Shown here: piece after piece, positions 61,301 to 64,000 of the stretch
Layout of the letters: each line of letters starts with the position of its first letter
Position numbering within the stretch: the first letter of the stretch is position 1
NCBI GenBank assembly: GCA_916613615.1
Contig: OU744732.1
Location: 47,669,227 to 47,733,226 of the forward strand
DNA length: 64,000 bases
Direction of reading: 5' to 3'
DNA from: Steromphala cineraria
Taxonomy: Eukaryota > Mollusca > Gastropoda > Trochida > Trochidae
Notes under the pieces: generated by a model
What the model was told of the DNA's origin: nothing
The model's input: only the letters and a program-made list of their open reading frames with translations
Database searches by the model: none
Program-made: the position numbers and the translations under genes

Positions 61301-63839
61301 AGGAGAGATGTTTGTCATTGGTGAATCCATTTTTGGAATCATTATTCCTATTTAATATTATTGTAAAAAATAAATAAACTTAACTATTAAACATATGCTG
61401 GTTGCCCTTTTCTGTAGCGCAAATAAATTTGTCATCAATGTTTAGCCCTACATAAGTGCTTGAGAATGAGTAAAATTTGTCTGTCTTGCTGAAATCAAGT
61501 AGCTATTGAGCCCTGTTCATCTTTAATATGAACTTGTCTTCACCTACAGGAAGGTACAGCCATACAGATCGACGAGGACAATCACCGATTTCACTTTGCA
61601 GTCACCGGCAACACATGGGCAATCCTTCGCCAGTTCTTTCCTGAAGTCTTATCAAAGGTGGGTTTTATTGAATATTGAATGTGATTGTTGCTTACAGAGT
61701 TACACTTTAGTTCAAAGACAGGCTATGATAAATAAGAAGAATTTGGACAGTGTTGATGCTTAAATACATTGAGTCAGTATTTACTACCCTTAATAAGGCC
61801 TTATACATGTCTCTAATATCTACTTGATTAAGCCATCTGGCACAATTATTATCTTGTTTCCAAATTACCACATCAAGTTCTTAAGCTCTTAAGATTGATA
61901 GCCAGTGATTTGTCATGTTAACGATAAAACATCATTGGAAGGGTTGAAAATCTGTAAGCCCCCTTGACAAACAACATTTTACCTTTGACTCAGCAAAGAT
62001 ATTACACTTGCCTCAAAGAATTCTTGACATATAGATTAGATAGATACAAGATTTTTACTGCATATTAGAGGTAAAAAAATTTGTTTGCGAAAAGCTTCTT
62101 GACACCTTTAAATACTTTAAAACTCTTGAGTGTGTTGTTATAGAAAGCTCTTTTAGTCCATGACTGAATGAATCTGTATCTCAAGATTCTGAATTAAACT
62201 GTTTCACTGATGACATACACAGATTGCGGTCCGAGGGACGGTGTTTGCCAGGATGGGACCAGATCAGAAGGCTCAGCTGGTGGAATGTCTCCAGAACCTT
62301 GGGTAGGGACCTTTTCTTGTTGCTCGAACTCTCAAGTATAAAGAAAATCTTAACAAATGTTCTATATCAAATATATCAACACTAGAACTGTTTATGGATA
62401 ATAAACTTCTTTTTTCAAAACATTGGAGCAGATGTTTTGACATAGATACTTGACTAATTACCTTATATTCCTAATTGCTTCAATTTCTGAAATGCCATTC
62501 AAGCAAGTTATATCAACACCAATTCGGAAAAGTATAAATATATGAGCCTTGTTTGTGATCTTAATGTGGTTACAGTTGCACAGTGAGATTCATGTGTAGT
62601 ATCTTTGTATTTATCAGTTTAATTGCTAACTGGTTATCACATGTATAAAATGATAAACTATTTCCAGCTACTTTGATGTCAAATATGTCGGCACGATTTC
62701 TTAATAGTTCTGTTAAAAATTCTGAAGCATGTTAGTCATTCTATAATTGTATGGTTTCAGTTGCCTTGATACAGTGTATAAAATAGATTTGAAACCTAGC
62801 CTGTCCTGAAAATTAATTGGTCAATTCCTAAGGGGAAAATAAAGAAAAAAATTGAAAAGTTACAAGTCCTGACCAAAAATGGACCAGTCCTGCCAAAAAG
62901 TAGCCAGTCAAGGACTGGCGGACGGGCAATATTTTAAACACTGCTTGATAGAATGATTCATTTGTAATACCTTTGTATTCATCAATCTAGTAACTGGTTA
63001 TCACATATGATGAACTATTTCCAGCTACTACGTAGGAATGTGCGGAGACGGAGCCAACGACTGTGGAGCTCTGAAGACAGCTCACACAGGAATCTCTCTG
63101 TCCGAGGCTGAGGCGTCTGTAGCTTCTCCCTTCACTTCCAAAACTCCAACCATCGAGTGTGTTCCTACAGTTATTAAGTAAGTTAAAAAAGCACCTGTAG
63201 CTCTGAAAATGACATGATGATAGGTAAAGCATCCACAAGTGTTGTAGCCTTCAACTCACCTCCAAAACTCAAACCATCGAGTGTGTTCCTACAGCTGTCA
63301 AGTAAGTTTGAATAGCAATATCTCCTGTAGCCTTGAAAATGACATGAGGATAGGTAAAGCATCCCACAACCATCGAGTGTGTGTTTCCACTGATGTATAG
63401 TGAGTTGAGAGTATCATGTGTTACCTTGAGTCTTGTACTTTGACACATCAATAGAGGGGTACCCAGACATCAGTTATTTTTGGGACATTGATCGCATATA
63501 TTATATCAAGGTCACTTCGGGACTGACCAGTTTTATTCTTGTTAGCAATATTTCTCATAAACCATTGTACAGATGGTCTTAAAGTTTAGTATCAAACCAA
63601 ATAAAATGCTACAAACATGAATTAAAATTAAGCTCTCTAATTGACGAAACTCCAATACGTGTCAATCATTGCTCATTTCTTGATTGTGGTGTTTGATATG
63701 GTCAAGTTTATACTTGTTCACCTCTATTGCTATCATTTTCAGAGAGGGTAGAGCAGCCCTGGTCACCTCGTTCGGAATCTTCAAGTACATGGCATGCTAC
63801 AGTCTGACTCAGTTTGTCTCTGTGCTTCTACTCTACTGG
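28375..63839 (+). CDS. ATP13A3: P5B-type polyamine-transporting ATPase, ATP13A2/3 group (3' end outside window)
   Basis: Endolysosomal P-type ATPase that moves polyamines to the cytosol. Exons: 28375-28378, 34557-34642, 38842-39009, 40520-40578, 41032-41095, 41866-41951, 47320-47394, 48149-48218, 49447-49581, 50710-50776, 51212-51343, 51931-52104, 52986-53131, 53790-53990, 55162-55223, 55681-55825, 56484-56597, 58628-58784, 59295-59415, 60065-60189, 60718-60878, 61550-61657, 62223-62302, 63025-63177, 63743-63839; all phases agree. Counting from the Met at 34595: N-terminal membrane segment 29-49; A-domain LTGES 300-304; P5B signature PPALP 431-435; phosphorylation motif DKTGT 474-478, split by an intron; nucleotide-binding KGAPE 620-624; TGDN 717-719; [11 protein letters not shown] 840-850; M5 to 916. 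The start [11 protein letters not shown] matches human ATP13A3 (INQGQEDEMEI), but the part around M5 (IECVP, YSLTQF) is as close to ATP13A2. About 250-300 C-terminal residues are missing. The first 14 codons depend on the micro-exon at 28375. Confidence 0.92.
28379..29073. other. Intron 1 of the ATP13A gene, first part
   Basis: No repeat or exon recognised up to the MITE at 29074. Confidence 0.4.
29074..29479. mobile_element. Tc1/mariner-type MITE with a second one nested inside
   Basis: Outer termini TCGTATTTCCTCTAATAAGCG and inverse CTTATTAGAGAAAATATGG are flanked by TA (29072-29073, 29480-29481). The inner copy, 29123-29229, has CCGTATTTCTTCAAATAAGCG and CTTATTAGAGGAGATACGG, also with TA at both sides. 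Both belong to the 20959-21241 superfamily. Confidence 0.75.
30128..30526 (+). pseudogene. Unrecognised coding remnant, about 130 codons, no start Met
   Basis: One frame is open from a stop at 30125 to TGA at 30524 and has a protein-like composition (for example [51 protein letters not shown]), unlike the low-complexity frames around it. It has no early Met and no clear splice sites. A near-exact repeat of 'tctcatttaaa' at 30480-30500 may mark a frameshift. I do not recognise the family; a captured host gene piece or a transposon protein are both possible. Confidence 0.4.
31304..32881. mobile_element. Tc1/mariner-type MITE split by a Pearl-B insertion
   Basis: Termini CCGTATTCGTCCTATTAAGC and inverse GCTTAATAGGACGAATACGG, with TA on both sides (31302-31303, 32882-32883). 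Only about 60 bp belong to the MITE; the remaining 1.5 kb is an incomplete Pearl-B copy. Confidence 0.8.
31335..32851 (+). mobile_element. Pearl-B copy B3, incomplete
   Basis: Aligns with 42790-43690 and then with 45640-46651 of copy B4. It lacks the 5' terminus, the microsatellite and most of the minisatellite. About 380 bp at 32095-32480 are unlike the other copies. The 3' end AAGGTGAGCT plus GTACC-CTC-GGTAC hairpin plus TTTTAT is intact. Confidence 0.8.
33259..33755 (+). mobile_element. tRNA-derived SINE, split by a MITE
   Basis: The head resembles a tRNA: stem CTGGC, loop CTCTCAC with CTC in anticodon position, stem GCCAG, then GGTTCGAATCC (33311-33321) as B box. The body holds 'ctaggcaaggcactttatccacattgc', 'cagtccacccagctgtttaaatgggtacc' and 'gagcatgtcttaagacttggaaaaggcg', and the tail is 'cattattattatta'. 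These are typical of the metazoan tRNA-SINE superfamily with a conserved central domain. Confidence 0.85.
33404..33569. mobile_element. CAGTG-ended MITE inserted in the SINE
   Basis: Ends CAGTTTTGTTTCTAG and CTAGGAACAACACTG; the 6-bp SINE sequence cactca is duplicated at 33398-33403 and 33570-33575. It is an internally compact relative of 21298-21960. Confidence 0.75.
33756..34556. other. End of intron 1 of ATP13A, nothing recognised
   Basis: AT-rich. It ends in the polypyrimidine tract and acceptor TTTCCTCTCCTGTTGCAG (34539-34556) of coding exon 2. The exon frame happens to stay open leftward to an ATG at 34457, so an alternative start there cannot be excluded. Confidence 0.5.
34999..35461. 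mobile_element. hAT-like MITE, 463 bp
   Basis: Flanked by the perfect 8-bp repeat tttcttat (34991-34998, 35462-35469). Termini AAGTGGTG and CGCCCCTA are weakly inverted. The interior repeats 'aactatcgac', 'actatcgctat' and 'caatagt' motifs. Confidence 0.65.
35985..36186. mobile_element. Small hAT-like MITE, CAGGGTT ends
   Basis: Starts CAGGGTTCAAAATTAGCACTAG and ends GGACTAATTTCGAAACCCTA. The interior has GGCTAGT phrases as in 1919-2238 and 39119-39330. No clean target duplication. Confidence 0.6.
36884..37999 (+). mobile_element. Pearl-C element with 162-bp minisatellite
   Basis: It starts with a palindrome, TACCCCCG...CGGGGGTA (36884-36911), followed by (CCGT)n, then four exact 162-bp units whose landmark gtttccggagcat falls at 36957, 37119, 37281, 37443 and 37605. 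About 300 bp of unique sequence follow. The end is AGCGGGGGTAT, inverse of the start, then the hairpin GTGAGC-CGC-GCTCAC (37981-37995) and TTTTG. Same plan as Pearl-A and -B with unrelated sequence. It lies in the intron between coding exons 2 and 3. Confidence 0.8.
38101..38640. repeat. Diverged tandem repeat rich in AAGGTCA half-sites
   Basis: Two units, about 38125-38270 and 38497-38640, share 'acttcagcat', 'tcattaca.tattgttat.ctcaat' and 'gtgaccttgaatgtcaaa.gtcaaggtcac'. The phrase TCAAGGTCA, the extended half-site of ERR/SF-1-type nuclear receptors, occurs repeatedly, for example near 38118, 38385, 38495 and 38625. It ends 200 bp before an ATP13A exon. Confidence 0.6.
39038..39627. mobile_element. 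hAT-like MITE split by a second MITE
   Basis: Ends TAGAGGTGTAACGATAC and GTATCGTTACACCTCTA are perfectly inverted. The flanks attctttg and actttttg agree at six of eight bases. It begins only 28 bp after the donor of the exon ending at 39009. Confidence 0.75.
39119..39330. mobile_element. CAGGGTT-ended MITE nested in the hAT-like MITE
   Basis: Starts CAGGGTTCGAAATTAGCAC and ends GAACTAATTTCGACCCCTG; interior GGCTAGT phrases. Same family as 35985-36186. Confidence 0.7.
39681..39783. repeat. Foldback hairpin of about 100 bp
   Basis: The left arm atataacttctattcaagtt...gacatagatact pairs with agtatctatgtc...acaacttgaataaagaagttgtat. Part of a long minus-strand open frame (39617-40159) falls here, but it is low-complexity and I do not call it a gene. 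Confidence 0.65.
41255..41735. mobile_element. Decayed relative of the 55854 hAT-like MITE
   Basis: Shares 'cagggatttacatagtcaaccaaaac', 'tcctagggactc', 'aggttgacaaagatt' and 'ggggggtcctc...cattttctgcatcaaatactc.ggaaagtt' with 55854-56194. It has about 140 bp of extra internal sequence. Confidence 0.6.
42041..46651 (+). mobile_element. Pearl-B element copy B4, complete, 4.6 kb
   Basis: Starts TTTTAGCTCACCTTTACAAA, then a mixed (CCGT)n tract (42091-42151), then six tandem units with a 155-156 bp period (marks at 42160, 42316, 42472, 42628, 42784, 42939), then about 3.5 kb of non-coding sequence, and ends AAGGTGAGCTTCT, hairpin GTACC-CTC-GGTAC (46634-46646), TTTTA. It occupies most of the 5.4-kb ATP13A intron between 41951 and 47320. 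Full-length relative to copy B2 except for an insertion at 45875-46528. Confidence 0.85.
45875..46528. mobile_element. Insertion of about 650 bp inside Pearl-B copy B4
   Basis: The other Pearl-B copies run directly from 'agcattttaaa' into 'agataaaaaaatcatg'; here about 650 bp intervene and tttaaa is present on both sides. Its sequence is unlike anything else in the window. It contains a CRE octamer TGACGTCA near 46090. The class is unknown. Confidence 0.7.
47438..47782. mobile_element. hAT-like MITE, 345 bp, perfect 8-bp target duplication
   Basis: Ends TAGGGATGTCATGATAC and GTATCGTGACATCCCTA; the duplication gctattat is perfect at 47430-47437 and 47783-47790. It starts 43 bp after the donor of the exon ending at 47394. 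Confidence 0.85.
48387..49158 (+). mobile_element. Pearl-D element, split by a hAT-like MITE
   Basis: Starts with GTCTCCC...GGGAGAC (48389-48413) and carries one 'gtttccggagcat' unit like Pearl-C. It ends with GGGGGAGAC, inverse of the start, and the hairpin TGTTTTTAC-GG-GTAAAAACA (49135-49154) followed by CTTT. It has a single core unit and no microsatellite. The hAT-like MITE at 48518 has interrupted it. Confidence 0.7.
48518..48867. mobile_element. hAT-like MITE, 350 bp, perfect 8-bp target duplication
   Basis: Ends TAGGGGTGAAACGGT and ACCGTTTCACCCTTA; the duplication gtatactg is perfect at 48510-48517 and 48868-48875. The interior repeats 'cggttcggtac'. It is nested in Pearl-D. Confidence 0.9.
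49550..50270 (+). repeat. Partial duplication of an ATP13A exon end and its intron
   Basis: The last ~28 bases of the exon ending at 49581 (coding [10 protein letters not shown]) recur at 50053-50080 with a working-looking donor (aaa|gtatg), followed by a second copy of the first ~190 bp of the intron. Shared intronic marks are 'tgatctcgccactg/tgctctcaccactg', 'gtgaaaat.tca' and paired CRE octamers. No acceptor precedes the second exon piece, so it is probably not spliced in. Confidence 0.75.
49724..50231. promoter_or_regulatory. Two pairs of CRE octamers in an ATP13A intron
   Basis: TGACGTCA at 49724-49731 and 49746-49753, and again in the duplicated segment at 50202-50209 and 50224-50231; both pairs are spaced 22 bp start to start. 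CREB/ATF binding is inferred from the motif only. Confidence 0.5.
53392..53630 (+). mobile_element. Pearl-A element copy A4, 5' fragment
   Basis: Starts TTTTTAGCCCATCTGGCCTG, then 'gatgggcttatagcatggcatggtgtccgtccgtaaac' and one and a half minisatellite units. The 3' part is missing. Confidence 0.75.
55854..56194. mobile_element. CAGGG-ended MITE, 341 bp
   Basis: Ends CAGGGTTTTACATAG and GTAAAACCCTG; catatg is duplicated at 55848-55853 and 56195-56200. It starts 28 bp after the donor of the exon ending at 55825. Confidence 0.75.
57060..57245 (+). pseudogene. Remnant of a THAP zinc-finger domain
   Basis: From the ATG at 57060 one frame reads [25 protein letters not shown], which fits the start of a THAP domain (C..C, then FP). 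After a stop and a frame change, [12 protein letters not shown] and then TCSDHYTDF follow, fitting the conserved W and the C..H zinc ligands. THAP domains occur in P-element-type transposases and many host factors. The breaks show it is dead. It lies in a 2-kb ATP13A intron that otherwise shows no gene. Confidence 0.5.
59662..59760. repeat. 99-bp element with perfect 19-bp inverted ends
   Basis: GATAAATAGTTGCGTTTGT (59662-59680) is exactly inverted at 59742-59760. It may be a very short MITE; no target duplication is evident. Confidence 0.75.
60884..61320 (+). repeat. VNTR abutting an ATP13A splice donor
   Basis: About 14 units of the type 'gtgctgtggttaggagatgtttgttatggg', alternating between long (about 32 bp) and short (about 27 bp) forms. 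The first unit begins within six bases of the exon end at 60878, whose donor, GAG|GTCCTG, is weak. Confidence 0.85.
63229..63410 (+). repeat. Partial duplications of an ATP13A exon end
   Basis: The end of the exon finishing at 63177 ([15 protein letters not shown]) plus the first ~65 intronic bases recur from 63246, with the donor (caa|gtaagt at 63301), and again in shorter form from 63366. The second copy carries a net 5-base gain relative to the exon, so its reading frame is broken. Confidence 0.75.
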
Positions 63840-63864
63840 GTGAGTTTGGCTATTTCAAATTTTT

Positions 63865-64000
63865 GGGGCTGGATAGAACAGTGGTAAGCACGTTCGGCTT
63901 CAGATCAAGAGGTCTGGGGTTGGAATTTCACCAGGGGCTTGGCAGTCTTTTGACTGCAGTAGAGAACTGTTCTACATGCAGTAAGATTTGGGTGCCATGC
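63865..64000 (+). mobile_element. tRNA-derived SINE, right end outside window
   Basis: Starts ggggctggatagaacagtggtaagcacg, which fits an A box, then 'ttcggcttcagatcaagaggtctggggttggaatttc', an eroded B box. The body runs off the window. It begins 26 bp after the last visible ATP13A donor. Confidence 0.7.

Noticed and set aside
63246..63301. Duplicated exon piece as a mutually exclusive exon of ATP13A
   Set aside because: A net 5-base gain breaks the frame and the upstream acceptor (gttgtag) has a poor polypyrimidine tract.

Overview
This looks like nuclear DNA of a bivalve mollusc. It is AT-rich and intron-rich, and it is full of Pearl-type (Helentron-like) non-autonomous elements built from roughly 145-162 bp minisatellites plus (ACGG)n microsatellites, an architecture I know from bivalve genomes. 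I cannot name the species. No prokaryotic, organellar or viral genes are visible.

Three host genes are supported. (1) At 2339-2469 on the minus strand lies the first coding exon of spermidine synthase (SRM); the rest is beyond the left edge. (2) At 11404-22312 on the minus strand is a complete five-exon gene for a 247-residue adaptor with a RHIM amyloid motif (VQIGHHNQM) followed by a C-terminal death domain very like that of RIPK1. It has no kinase domain, which is the layout of the insect immune adaptor IMD. (3) From 28375 to the right edge on the plus strand runs a P5B-type polyamine-transporting ATPase of the ATP13A2/3 group. I placed 25 exons in consistent phase; they encode about 930 residues, reach the fifth core membrane segment, and are open to the right.

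Layout: 1-2.3 kb is a Pearl-type element and a hAT-like MITE; 2.3-2.5 kb is SRM exon 1; 2.5-10.6 kb is repeat-rich (Pearl-A copies, MULE-like elements, a dead Tc1 transposase); 10.7-22.4 kb is the IMD-like gene, whose 7 kb third intron holds one Pearl-type element nested inside another and whose last exon has been tandemly duplicated just downstream; 22.4-28.2 kb is intergenic with MITEs; 28.2-64 kb is the ATP13A gene with at least a dozen intronic transposons, two partial exon duplications and an intronic VNTR.

The functional themes are polyamine metabolism (synthesis by SRM, endolysosomal transport by the P5B ATPase) and innate immune signalling. The ATPase promoter region carries a TFEB/CLEAR-like TCACGTGAC site, which would fit lysosomal gene control. 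Four Pearl-type families (named A-D here) have unrelated sequence but one shared plan: subterminal inverted repeats, minisatellite core, and a short perfect hairpin followed by a T-rich 3' end.
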